Of a DNA stretch of 64,000 nt, positions 1 through 10,049 are shown piece by piece. Every line of letters starts with the position of its first letter. The stretch's first letter is position 1. The notes under the pieces were generated by a model. It was not told the origin of the DNA. It made no database searches and worked only from the letters and a program-made list of their open reading frames with translations. Made by a program: the position numbers and the translations under genes. Origin of the DNA: Zymoseptoria tritici IPO323 (lineage: Eukaryota > Ascomycota > Dothideomycetes > Mycosphaerellales > Mycosphaerellaceae); contig NC_018214.1 in assembly GCF_000219625.1 (NCBI RefSeq), positions 1,674,001-1,738,000 on the forward strand, given 5' to 3'.

Positions 1-1700
1 CTTTAGCGAAATAACCTTATTCGACGCTATAGGAATGTTCGCGACTTATGCGACGATAGCTAAAGTCTACGCTATTACTACGATAAAGGCGGTTATAGAG
101 GAAGGAGCATCCGCAAAAGACGCACCTATCCTTATCGGAGATTTACTACTAGAACTAAAATGCTAGAAAGACCTTATTATGCATAAGTACTTAGAGGAAT
201 TCGAAAAGGCTGCTAGAGTAGAGTTTTAAAAGGCTCTCGACACTAGAACGTTCTATTAGATCCCTAAAAGTTAAGTAGGAAACAACCTAACCGTCCCGTT
301 AACGTAGGTGTTTAAATATAAGTAAGACTTAAAAGGACACTTAGAGAAGTTCAAGGCTCGAATTTGTATAAGAGGAGACTTGCAGTTAACTAAGCTTAAC
401 ACGTACGTAGCTACCCTCGCAGCGAGGCTATTTAGGTTGTTAATAGCGATTATAGCACACTTTAACCTAGAAACAATCTAGATAGACGCCGTAAACGCCT
501 TTCTAAACTCTAAGTTACCGACGCTAATCTACCTTTAACCCCTAGATGGTTTTCGAGACCCGAATATGCTATTAAAATGCGTTCGCGCCCTTTACGGCTT
601 TAAGGAGTCCCTAGCGCTGTAGTAGGGAGATCTAAGTAAAGGTGTCGAAGAGCTTAGACTATAGCAAGTCGTTAATTGCCTATATACCGATAGGAAAGTC
701 ATAATCTTCTTCTTCGTAGATAACATTATATTAGCATTTTATTATAAACACAAAGTTTACGCCGAAGATATATAGAAAAGGCTAATAGCCAAATACGAGA
801 TAAGGGTTATAGGCCTAATCGACTACTTCTATAGAATTAAAATTATCCGGAACAGAGAGACTAGGGACATGTGGCTTAACTAAGACACCTACATTAAGAA
901 GGTCGCTAGAAGATACAATGTCTTATTAACTAAAATAAGGGCGGATACACCTCTACCTATAAACTTTAATTAGGAACCGGCAAAAGAAAAAGCGAAACCC
1001 TACATAATTAAGGAGATGCAGTTAAAAGTTAGTTCTCTTAACTTCGTAGCATCCTATATAAGACCGGATATCGCTTTTGCAGTTTCTTTGTTAGCACGTT
1101 ATCTAGTAAATCTAGCCGAACATTATCTTAAAGCAGCAGATTATTGCATTAGATATCTGCTACAAAGCTCTTAATTAAGCGTTTAGTATAGCAAAGACGA
1201 TAGCAGGCTTACCTACCTATCGCAACCGCTAGAGTTCTTCGGAGCCTTAGATGCGTCGTTCGCAGACAATCCAGAGACGCGAAGAAGCTCAGAGGGTATA
1301 GTTTTCTTCTTATTTAGAGGAATTATCGACTAGAAGTCCACGAAGCAGACTATAGTTACTAAATTATCTACGGAGTTAGAGCTGTATGCACTTAGCTATG
1401 CTAGAATAGAGATAATCTAGTAGGAACGAGTATTTAAAAACATAGACTTAAGCCTTAACAGCAAGGGGAGGTTGTTATGTAACAACAAGCAAACTATTCG
1501 AGTCGTTACTACACAAGGCTAGAAGCTAGACACTAAGATAAGGCATATAGATATACAGCAGTGCTAGCTACGTAAAAGGTACTAAGCCGAAGACCTTAAG
1601 GTCGAATAGGTCGAAACTACCTTAATGCCCGCGGACGGGATAACAAAACTGCTGTTAGCACAACGGCATCGCGCCTTTCTAGACTAGCTCCGAATAACAA
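1..1700 (+). pseudogene. Copia pol remnant: reverse transcriptase and RNase H
   Basis: Reading this stretch with TAA/TAG taken as glutamine gives a Copia RT core: the IDAVNAFLNS block at about 480-515, RALYGFKES at about 585-612, an active-site box at about 715-727, then the ARPDIAF-like block and an RNase H domain (DASFAD near 1250, SSTELE-like near 1375). It is non-functional as read because of numerous stops. The active-site box reads VDN, so the second catalytic aspartate is Asn, as expected from TG to TA on this strand. In the intact family this protein would copy genomic RNA into cDNA. No open frame of useful length survives here. Confidence 0.85.
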
Positions 1701-1705
1701 TACCA

Positions 1706-1769
1706 CCGGATCTAGGGGGTAAGGACTGCGCTAATAGTAAAACTTTACTACCGGATCTCGGGGGTAAGG
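1706..1769 (+). repeat. Duplicated polypurine-tract-like motif after pol
   Basis: The 19-base motif CCGGATCTAGGGGGTAAGG lies at 1706-1724 and a near-identical CCGGATCTCGGGGGTAAGG at 1751-1769, just 3' of pol. A third copy of its core (CGGATCTCGGGGGTG, 4563-4577) abuts the 3' LTR, where a polypurine tract belongs. The same three positions are occupied in the other Copia copy. Confidence 0.7.
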
Positions 1770-2184
1770 GCTAGGCAAATGCCTAGCCTAACATTACTAT
1801 TAGAAAGAAGTCTGCACAACGATTAGGAGCTATTACATAGCCTTATATGCACATTACATGCGGACTTAAATTATTACGTTTACTACCTTAACAAGTAGTC
1901 TAGGACGTATATATCTAGGGATCTATCGACCGGATTACCCTTTTAAAGCCAAATTCACTTTACTTTTTTGCGCTAAACTAAAATTAGCAGCTACTAAAGA
2001 CCTAAACAGCTATTATATGCCGAACTACGCGTACTTCTGAACCCGTGACGCATTCCTTAGCACTGGTCTGTGCTTATTCTTAGAGCTTATATCTTTTCCG
2101 TTTGCAGTTCTACTTTCTCTTCTTTTCTTCAACTACCTTATTTTGCATTAGCAGAGGTGTTAACATTGTATAGTAGCACTATTG

Positions 2185-4545
2185 CGATAGTGAACACCAG
2201 AAACAGGCGCAACCTTAACCCCGAGAACGAGGCACCACTTCTAGACTTTAACGCACTCGAAAACGTCCCTAAATTAACCAAGAAGTCGAGAAAACACTCG
2301 AAAACTACCTCCACGATAGGCGACAACTAGTCTAGCATCGACGCTAACGACCCTAACGCGCGCGTCGACACTCCTACTAATCTAATTACTCTAGAACAGC
2401 TACGTTAAGTTACCGCTAAGGACATAACCGCTCGTACGTAAGATAAAGTTTAGGATAAGCAGCAGGGTGCGTAGCCTTATCTAAGGGAAGAAGACGCAAT
2501 CGACGCAGCAGCTAAAGCTAAAGTTAACTACGAGTTATTAGCGGCCGAAGATTAACTAAGCGATAAGGACGATATGTTCCGACACTGCTACCTTAATTAG
2601 CGCGTAGCAAGTAATGCGCAGATACCGGATTAAAGCGCACAAGTCCTAAACGACGGGAACATATAGGAGGATACTATAGTAGCTAGAGCTAAAGTCCTAA
2701 ATAAGGACAACGCTCCTCCTTAAGAAATAGTTATCCTCGACAAAAAAGAGTTTAAGAATTACGCTATAACACTTTATTAAGCTAATTTAGTTACCGGACA
2801 ATCGGATAAGGCCTTTTAGGCCTAGCAAGCTAGGGACCTTAAAGCTATTTAGTTATACGAAATAAAGTTAAGAACAAATAGTTACACAACCGAAGAGGAC
2901 CTAATAGCATACTAGGACGTAAAGGCAAGAGAAGCGGCTATCCTAAAAGTAGAGAAGAAGGCAGAGAAACAACGCAAAGCTGCTAAAGAGGCCGAGTCCG
3001 AAGCTGCTAACGTTAAGAAGGAGTTGTAGGATAGATCCGAAGTCGACCCTATCTCTACGAAGAAGGCTAGAAAGGGTAACTTTAACTAGGGCCCCTTACG
3101 TAGAACCTTTGTAATAGAGACTTTATGTTATTAGAACTAACCTTAGCAGACCCTAACGAAGAAATTAACTCGCACTCCTAAGACCCTACGCACAACTAGT
3201 AGGTAGTAGAGTGCTAAGAGGCCTATAACTCTTCTAGACAAATAACCTAAAATTACCGATTAGGTCGTTAAGACTTACTAAAATATATTTAACGACTTCT
3301 CTAGAGAATTTAGGCGGTTTACTAACTTTAGCGTAACGAAGGAGTAGGCGTTCCGGTAGAATAAAGGAGAAGACGGAGTACTTTAACGCGATGCTACGGA
3401 AAACAAGTTAAAGCCTAAGAGGCAGTTAAAGTCTATCCTACTTACTTTCCTTAACTCTATCGACCGTATAAAGGAGTTTAAGGCGCTAATTTTAGCAAAG
3501 CTTCACCTGTTAGCTCCCTTTATTATTAACGTCCCGTATATCGACATTCTTACTTAGCTTAAACGCATCTATAACGATATTAAGAGCGGAGTTACTATCT
3601 ACTACCCTAGACTTCTTTAGATTCTTAAGGATCTAGAGGCCCTCTGTACCTTTAAGGGCGAAGGAAAGGATCGAATTATTAAAAGCATCGACCCTATCGC
3701 TGCGTCTACGATGTTAAAAAACTATACTCGCGCCTACGCTACGCCGACCTAGAACGACTAAACCCTAAATAAGCCTAAAGCCGATGCTAGAAATAACCGG
3801 ATCCTAGATATTAAGACTATACGCCAGATGGTAAAAGAACATAATTATAAGTCTAAGGCCTCTAAGGAATGTAAAAAGAGGAGATAGGTCGCTTAGGCTA
3901 CCCTAGACGCCCTCGACGAAGAGTCTAAAGGAGATAACGATCTAGAAAACTTCCTTACTCCGTACGGTAGCTACTCCGGACTACTAGCTCGCCTACGACG
4001 TAATTAGCCTATTAACGACTCTTCCGACGAAGAGGAGAAGGAGCTTATACCTGTGCCTAAGCCGACTAAGAGAAAGGTACTAGCAAAGAAGCAACCTACT
4101 AAGGGCGTTGCCGTTAAGGCCGAGAAGCCCGCGAAACGTAAACGCTAAGATAAGGACAAAGACGAAAACGTAATAGGCGTTAATACTAAGTCTAAGTAAT
4201 CGAAGACTAGAAAGATCAACTATAACGCTAGGAAGGTCGCTCCCTTGCCTCTGCCTAAAGGACCTTAATCGAGCAACGTTACTACTCCCGACCGGATAAT
4301 AAGAGACGCCTACGCCGAGGAGGACGCTATAACCGTAATAGCGGGGAACTAACGTAGAGGAGCCGCCGTCTTTAACGCTATAGCCAGCGGATCCGGCGAG
4401 TTCGAGCTAGAATCTCTTAAACTTTAACGCTATCGTTAAGCCGCCGCCCTAGCGCTTATTAACATTCTACTACTACTAAAGAAGGACCCCGAAATCGAAG
4501 ATTCGGACGACAACTCTAACAGCGAGGAGAGCGAGGGTTAAGATT
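2185..4545 (+). pseudogene. Extra 3' reading frame of the Copia family (copy 1)
   Basis: About 780 codons between pol and the 3' LTR, open from about 2070 to 2330 and then interrupted by TAA/TAG at glutamine positions. Read through, it encodes a hydrophilic protein. In order there is a short N-terminal part rich in Asn and Leu, and a Lys/Glu/Ala-rich segment around 2920-3030 likely to form a coiled coil. A helical region follows at about 3260-3700, then a Lys/Arg-rich stretch around 4060-4150 and an acidic Ser/Glu/Asp tail ending near 4540. No CCHC knuckle, protease, signal peptide or membrane segment is visible. I do not recognise the family. Its colinearity with 27240-29700 (- strand) shows it is a standing part of the element. 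Confidence 0.6.
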
Positions 4546-4577
4546 GTTTAGTATAACATAAACGGATCTCGGGGGTG

Positions 4578-4815
4578 TGTCGATTTGTTAGCGTTAATTT
4601 ATAAAACAGGGTAAGACTAGGGATATTAACTCTAACAGCCTAATTACGTAGTTAGTGTCCTATATAATATTATAGGATATTAGCAATAAGACCCTAACCC
4701 CTTTTGGGTATTTGGAATTACGGCGTCTATATAGTCTTTAGGTCGATAACCTTAAGAAACACATGGTTTTTCTCAATCTTGAAGTTCACCCCTACATTGC
4801 ACTACTCAATTAACA
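4578..4815 (+). repeat. Copia 3' LTR, copy 1
   Basis: A 238-bp LTR beginning TGTCGATTTGTTAGCG and ending CAATTAACA, the TG...CA ends typical of LTRs. It matches 26961-27198 and 34974-35211 (both inverted) in length and content, including the palindromic TATAATATTATA centre near 4665. The polypurine-like motif directly precedes it. Confidence 0.92.
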
Positions 4816-5453
4816 ACAGGGATCATGTTGCCGTTTGTGGCTTCGGTCCTTGCAGATGGTTCACCCGAGCTCGTGTCGACCAGCATTACATTTTCAGACG
4901 TCACCAGGCAGCCCTAAGTTACCGCCTAAGGCTACAAAGCTGAATGAGACGACGAGATGATCATGAACGTTGTTTGATTCAATCCGCTATGCTGCCACGC
5001 TATCAATCGCAAGACGAAACAATCCTTCGGGCCCCAAAACTCCAACTGCCTGTCGAGTATGTTCTGCAGTCCGCAATTTCGTGCCACCCTTTTGTTAGCA
5101 CTCTCAATCATGCATTAAAACTCCTCTCGTCCTCGCGAGCCATTTTCACCTTCGTGATATCGTGATTCCAGTCGGTGGAATCGTCTGTCCTGCGTCTTCT
5201 CTGGTGCTGTGGCTTATCTGCCATGCATGGTCCGATCGTCCTGAAGCCTCTCGCTAGCTCATCTGGAGCGCTCCAGCTGCACTCGTTTCTTGAAAAGACC
5301 GCTTGCTGATGGCGCTGAAGGTCGACGTGATGCGAAACATGCTAGTTGCTCGGACGTCGATCGAAGCCATAGCGGACATCATCCCAAGCCACTCATGCGC
5401 GCTCGCATACGGTGCAGAAGCTGTCTACGCGTCAAGTCAATTTGTCGCTCGCG
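4816..5453. other. Intergenic: Copia LTR to RING gene 3' end
   Basis: Normal-composition DNA between the LTR and the stop codon of the RING gene. Only short, unconserved open frames are present. The part nearest 5453 probably holds the 3' UTR of the RING gene. I see nothing else. Confidence 0.5.
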
Positions 5454-7811
5454 CTATGAGGCGGCAATCGCGGTGTCCACATCAACAGTCTCCGCTCCGG
5501 CTCTCGGCAACACATCGCTGTCGTCCAAGGTGGCTTCTGAATCTTCTGCGTCTTCCTCTGACTTCTTCTCATCAACGCCCTGCTCGCGACACAGCGGACA
5601 TGAGTTGCGCCCGGTCGTCAGCCACTGGTCTATGCAGTCCTTGTGGAACAAGTGGTTGCATTTCACCAGCTTGCGGCCTGTCTCCTCGGCTTCGAAGTCA
5701 CACAAGCAGACCAGACATCGCTGATCTGCTTCCAGCTCAACACGATCTTCACCTTCGACGGCGACAGCCACAAGATGCGCGGTCTTTGTCGCATCTCGAG
5801 ACATAGACGGCACCTCAATATTGTACACTCCGCCAGCGTTCTCCACGTCCTCGTCTGTAGCGACAGGTGCTTTAGCTGGGCCGAGCAGAGCCGAAAGCAG
5901 CATCATGTCTTCGTAAGTTGGATTCTCCGTGAAAAGACTTGGTGTCGTAAGAATGGGATGATTCTCAGGGTAAGAGCCGCCCAACACGTAGATAATCCAA
6001 CTGCGCGAGTCGCTGCCGGTGCGAGGTTCACTACCAGAGCCTTCAGTACCGGATCTGGAAGAAGAGCGTGAGAGCGTCGGTAGATGATCGGGTTCCACCA
6101 CACCGTTTCGCCGCGGGTGACCAGAGGCAAATCTAGGGTAGTGAACGTTTGGCGCGGTGTCAGAACGACGATACATCCGATAGCCATCCGAGTCTCCCAA
6201 AAGATTGGTGCTAGAATGAGTGGACCGGATCGATGATGTCTCCTCGGTATGCGCACTCAGAGGACTTGCAGCGGAGCTCCTGTGAAGCATGCTATTCCTC
6301 CTCGACTCACTGCTGAATTCACGCATGCTGCTGGCCACGATCGAGGCAGGTCGCGAATGACTGGGCGTCGTGTTCCTGCTTGATATTCTGCTCAATTCAG
6401 GACTCGGGCTTGCTGGAGTCACGGGCGGCGGCCTTGGCTCGTACCCCGAGCTGGCAACACTCCACGGCCGCTCTCTTCGTCTGTCGGGTGATCGATGGTC
6501 TCTCTGATCGTCCATTCTGTCGCCGAGTCTGGGAGTTCCCAGACCTGCATTGCTCATGCTTGCTCTCCTCCTATGCCGGAATGAAGTGCCGTTTTGTGGA
6601 GGTCTCAATATCGAGTCAATGCTATCGTGACCATGTGCTCCAAGTGCGTCTGCTGGAAGTGGCGTTGGGAAGTTGCCCAGTTGATCGATGAAGGGCGGCA
6701 GGTCTTCGCCAGGCGTGCTCGATGCGGAGTTTGAGTTTGGTGAGATGGAGCGAATGCCCACGATAATAATAGGAACCATCCTACCATCCGCGGCTCCAGA
6801 CTCACTCGCTGCATCGTTTGCAACAGGATCGCGCTGCTCCTGATTTGCAGCGCTGGAAGGCCCAAACCGGAACATGCGGAAGAAGTTGAGCGGAGCACTC
6901 TGTGTACCCTGACCGTCTCCCTCACCATCGCTGCCGCCTTGTCGAAGCGCAGATGCTATCCGACCATTCTGCAAAGCTCGCAGGAAGCCATCAAAGCTAC
7001 CATCTTCCCCTGCTCCACCCAAGTCTCCAAGCCCTGTACTGCCGGTCAGGCTCCTCGCCTCGCTCATGGCGTTATGGTCGTCGCCCATCAATGTCGCGGC
7101 GGTAGCAGCTGCAGCCACACTCAATAACCTGCTCAGCATCGCTGCCTGATCTTCATTCCCCCCTGGTCGTGTTGACGACGATCGAGGCGGCGAAGAACGC
7201 CTTCGCCGTAGTGAGGATGTGAGTTGTCGGAAGGATCGATCGGGTCGGAGTGAATTGAGTCGCAAGGCAGACCGCCGCGGCAAGCTCTCACTGCGTGAGG
7301 ACGTTTCGGGAGGCGGGACTGTGGTAAGGATGTCGTGGTCAAAGGTCGATGAGATGTCGATGGAGGGTAATCGCGGCGGTGGTAGATAGTCGTTGCCAAG
7401 GCTGCCATCGTCTGCTGTCTGCACGTGTGACGTTCGTCGGTGCAGCAGATTGTAGGTCGACTCACGGCTGTGGTCCATGCGTAGCATCTCTTGAAAGCGC
7501 GAGCGTGTCCGTTGTATCAAGGCGGCGCGAGGCTGCTCACTGGCGCCTGTTTCTTGACTTGGCTCGCCGAGGTCACTACTTGAATGTGGTGATCGGAACA
7601 GCTGCGACAGGCGGTTCACAGCTGGTGTGCGAGTGAGCCTGTGTGCGGCAGGACGCTCGGAGAGCAGCGTGTTGTCATCCTCTTGATTTCCTCCATCTTC
7701 CCGACTCTGATTTCGAGGATGAGGACCCCGCCGCAGCAATGTCGACCTTCTTGTCCTGGTGCGCTCTGCAGGATCTCTGCGCTGCTGCGGCTGCGAGGTT
7801 GTCTGGCCCAT
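5454..7811 (-). CDS. RING-H2 E3 ubiquitin ligase, putatively N-myristoylated
   Basis: An uninterrupted 785-residue frame. The first true ATG is at 7811; the frame extends upstream only to a GTG. The protein starts MGQTTS, fitting the N-myristoylation pattern G2 with Ser/Thr at 6, so it may sit on membranes. A long Ser/Arg-rich, probably disordered body (about 10-680) is followed by one C-terminal RING-H2 near residues 697-740, with the pattern CLVC...CNHLFHKDC...CPLC. RING-H2 domains recruit E2 enzymes for ubiquitin transfer. The tail after the RING is acidic. It is transcribed away from RRN11, sharing the 7812-8683 spacer. The substrate is unknown. Confidence 0.88.
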   Translation of the reverse strand: MGQTTSQPQQRRDPAERTRTRRSTLLRRGPHPRNQSREDGGNQEDDNTLLSERPAAHRLTRTPAVNRLSQLFRSPHSSSDLGEPSQETGASEQPRAALIQRTRSRFQEMLRMDHSRESTYNLLHRRTSHVQTADDGSLGNDYLPPPRLPSIDISSTFDHDILTTVPPPETSSRSESLPRRSALRLNSLRPDRSFRQLTSSLRRRRSSPPRSSSTRPGGNEDQAAMLSRLLSVAAAATAATLMGDDHNAMSEARSLTGSTGLGDLGGAGEDGSFDGFLRALQNGRIASALRQGGSDGEGDGQGTQSAPLNFFRMFRFGPSSAANQEQRDPVANDAASESGAADGRMVPIIIVGIRSISPNSNSASSTPGEDLPPFIDQLGNFPTPLPADALGAHGHDSIDSILRPPQNGTSFRHRRRASMSNAGLGTPRLGDRMDDQRDHRSPDRRRERPWSVASSGYEPRPPPVTPASPSPELSRISSRNTTPSHSRPASIVASSMREFSSESRRNSMLHRSSAASPLSAHTEETSSIRSTHSSTNLLGDSDGYRMYRRSDTAPNVHYPRFASGHPRRNGVVEPDHLPTLSRSSSRSGTEGSGSEPRTGSDSRSWIIYVLGGSYPENHPILTTPSLFTENPTYEDMMLLSALLGPAKAPVATDEDVENAGGVYNIEVPSMSRDATKTAHLVAVAVEGEDRVELEADQRCLVCLCDFEAEETGRKLVKCNHLFHKDCIDQWLTTGRNSCPLCREQGVDEKKSEEDAEDSEATLDDSDVLPRAGAETVDVDTAIAAS

Positions 7812-8683
7812 GGTGCCAGTAATGAGGGGACGAGCGAGCGCTATTGGCACATTTGCGGTGTTGTCGCGCCGGATGTGAGCGGCGCAGGATGGATGTGGTA
7901 AGCGAGCGCAGGTAAAGTGATGTCCGTCGAAGGATGCGGTGGTGGTGGTCAGGAATGGTCGAGGTCGGCGATCAAACAGTGCTCTTCACAAAGTGAGTGA
8001 CTCGAAGGATGCGGTGAATGGGCGAGTTGGGCGGTGGTAAGTGATGTCGTGGATGTTCGGGTCGCGGTGATTGTCGGGATGAGGTACAACTGCCAGTTCT
8101 ATGGGCGGCGGCGGTGTTGGCGTCACGCGATGCTAGTGAGCTAAAGTGACAAAGTCCGCTAGACTAGAATACCAAACTACAACTCGGGATCTTCTAAGAC
8201 ACTTTCCACTGCAGTGCATTTCGATGAAGAATTGTTGAATGGAATGTTCGCTATACTAACGACAATACCACGGCGACCCTGAGAGAGACCATCGAGCGGC
8301 TTTCTGACCGGGTTCACCGCTATCGAGACTGCCAGGCCGGGGAGAGGGTCTACAAAGGAACCTATTCTATTCTGCGCGGACCGTCCGCCAATAAAAGGTC
8401 TCATATCTTTCCCAGCCATCGCCGGCACCTCGAAGCGACGACATATCTCGGAGCAAAGACATCGGAAGGGGGCCGAGATCTCACATGGAATCCCTGCTTA
8501 CCCCGTAGAACCATACCGACTTCACGGCAGACGGAATCTCACAGTTTCACAAGGCTGCGCCTTGACAGATGTGGGAACCCGAATGGGACCGGCCAGCATA
8601 CGCCTCAGCTCACGACCGCCTGAGGTCTATATCAAGATCTATTTCAAGATCAAGAGTTTGATGTCTGCCTCGGTTTGAGACTG
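7812..8683. promoter_or_regulatory. Bidirectional spacer, RING gene and RRN11
   Basis: 872 bases between two divergent start codons. A small minus frame at 8177-8428 has no recognisable content. The region should hold both promoters; I could not identify specific sites. Confidence 0.4.
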
Positions 8684-9943
8684 ATGTCTGCCTTTGCATC
8701 CGTCTATCGAGCGCCTGCCCTCGCGCAGCAGTCCTATCTCGCTCGCGAACAGAAGCATGTGAAGCGAAAGCGTGAAGCCAGCAGTGATGAGGGATCGCGC
8801 GATCCTTCCCATGAATCCATACCTTCAGATCATGACGAAGACGAAGCTCCACGAGTCCTCCATCCTGTGAACAAAAAAGATCCGTACTATGTTGCCGGGC
8901 ATGCAAGAGATCAGCCTCTACCACCTGGAGACTTTCCCCACGCAGCGGTCAAAGACTCAAAGCCAGATCGTTCCGTCGAGGAAGAGTTGGCACAACTCAA
9001 TCCGCCTGTCTACATCCCAAAAGTCGCGCTAAAAGCAGAGTCACAATCTTTGCGGCGACGGCACTTGGACAATCTCACGGCGATTCTCCACAAATGCATG
9101 CTGAACGCAGACTGGAAGCGCGCATCTCGGACATGGGGTTTGATTCTGCGCACAGAGTTTTCGGGACAAGGGACTGACGTCCGTCAGCATGGACGGTGGA
9201 TGATCGGTGCAGAGATTCTGATGCGTCGCGATGAGACATTTGAGAGAATTCCACTTGATCGAGACGACGACGAAGACTCTGCGCATACACAGCTGGAGAC
9301 AGTCCTCTCAGACGAGGGCTTCAAACTCGCACGAGACTACTACGAACGCCTCATCCTCCAATACCCACATCTCCAACGCACCCATCACTCCACCATCAAT
9401 GCTCTGGCGATCTATCCAGCCATGTTCAGCATCTGGATCTACGAAGTGCAAAACCGCTCCAGTCGCGCCAGGCGGAAACTCCATTCACCATCAGCAGTAG
9501 ACACCTCAGAAATGGACATAGATACCAGCATGCTGAGCGACCGCACAACGCAACACCGACGAGCAGTCTACGAGATCCGAGACAGAGAGCTCGAGCAGGC
9601 GATACCCATCGCTCAACGACTGGACGAATTGCTGGTCAACCCACCTTATGACACCAGTCATGAATTGCTTCACGCGAGGGGCATGGTAGCGCTTTGGCTG
9701 TCCGACCTACACAAGGAGCTGGCATCTGCGAAGAACGCCAATACGGCAAGCAATCGTTCGGATGATGGTGACCTTGATGCGAGTCTTGAAGATGTGGAAA
9801 GTAGCGCTTCTGCGGTGAAAGCGAGGTCAGAACGACAACGGGCGAGGAAGATCTTTCAGCGTCTTCGTGGCGCTGGGAGTGAATTGCCGCCGGATGTTGT
9901 TGAGTTTCTGGAGGACGATGACGAGGATCAGGACGATGAGTAG
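8684..9943 (+). CDS. RRN11: RNA polymerase I-specific initiation factor Rrn11-like
   Basis: A single-exon frame of 419 residues. The ATG at 8684 is chosen because the open frame upstream begins only with TTG. A basic and acidic N-terminal region (about 1-115) precedes the conserved block at about 120-170, with LRRRHLDNL, WKRASRTWGLILRTE and W.IGAEIL, diagnostic of the fungal Rrn11 family. The family has TPR-like helices that hold the core factor together at the rDNA promoter. A YYERLILQYP helix follows, then a C-terminal stretch ending in a run of Asp/Glu. The role would be recruiting Pol I with Rrn6 and Rrn7 in the nucleolus. Confidence 0.82.
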   Translation: MSAFASVYRAPALAQQSYLAREQKHVKRKREASSDEGSRDPSHESIPSDHDEDEAPRVLHPVNKKDPYYVAGHARDQPLPPGDFPHAAVKDSKPDRSVEEELAQLNPPVYIPKVALKAESQSLRRRHLDNLTAILHKCMLNADWKRASRTWGLILRTEFSGQGTDVRQHGRWMIGAEILMRRDETFERIPLDRDDDEDSAHTQLETVLSDEGFKLARDYYERLILQYPHLQRTHHSTINALAIYPAMFSIWIYEVQNRSSRARRKLHSPSAVDTSEMDIDTSMLSDRTTQHRRAVYEIRDRELEQAIPIAQRLDELLVNPPYDTSHELLHARGMVALWLSDLHKELASAKNANTASNRSDDGDLDASLEDVESSASAVKARSERQRARKIFQRLRGAGSELPPDVVEFLEDDDEDQDDE

Positions 9944-10049
9944 GTTTCTCTTGCATTTCGAGACAGAACAAAGTCGAAGTAGTAGTAATGAATGAGAAAA
10001 CCCCATACCATCATACGAATCGTAATTCTCAGGACCATTTCAAGGCTTC

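Larger units (their letters stand above)
1..4815 (+). mobile_element. Copia LTR retrotransposon, copy 1 (3' part, RIP-degraded)
   Basis: The window opens inside a Ty1/Copia element and runs to its 3' LTR at 4578-4815. Order on the + strand: reverse transcriptase and RNase H remnant (1-1700), two polypurine-like motifs and a hairpin (1706-1788), a second long reading frame (about 2185-4545), a third polypurine-like motif, then the LTR. It is colinear with the inverted copy at 26961-35211; base 1 corresponds to about 31760 there. All frames carry many TAA/TAG codons where glutamine is expected, and CpA/TpG dinucleotides are scarce, the mark of repeat-induced point mutation. The 5' end lies outside the window, so its target-site duplication cannot be read; the base after the LTR is 4816. 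Confidence 0.9.

Noticed and set aside
2070..2330. 86-residue frame as a small gene
   Set aside because: It is the surviving piece of the Copia extra ORF; the same piece recurs inverted at 29446-29667.
1500..4500. Reassigned stop codons (TAA/TAG as Gln) as a genetic code
   Set aside because: Only transposon DNA shows it, host genes use normal stops, and CpA loss extends to non-coding LTRs; RIP explains it.
5290..5806. Plus-strand frames of 144 and 167 residues
   Set aside because: Overlap the RING-domain coding strand and show no family signature.
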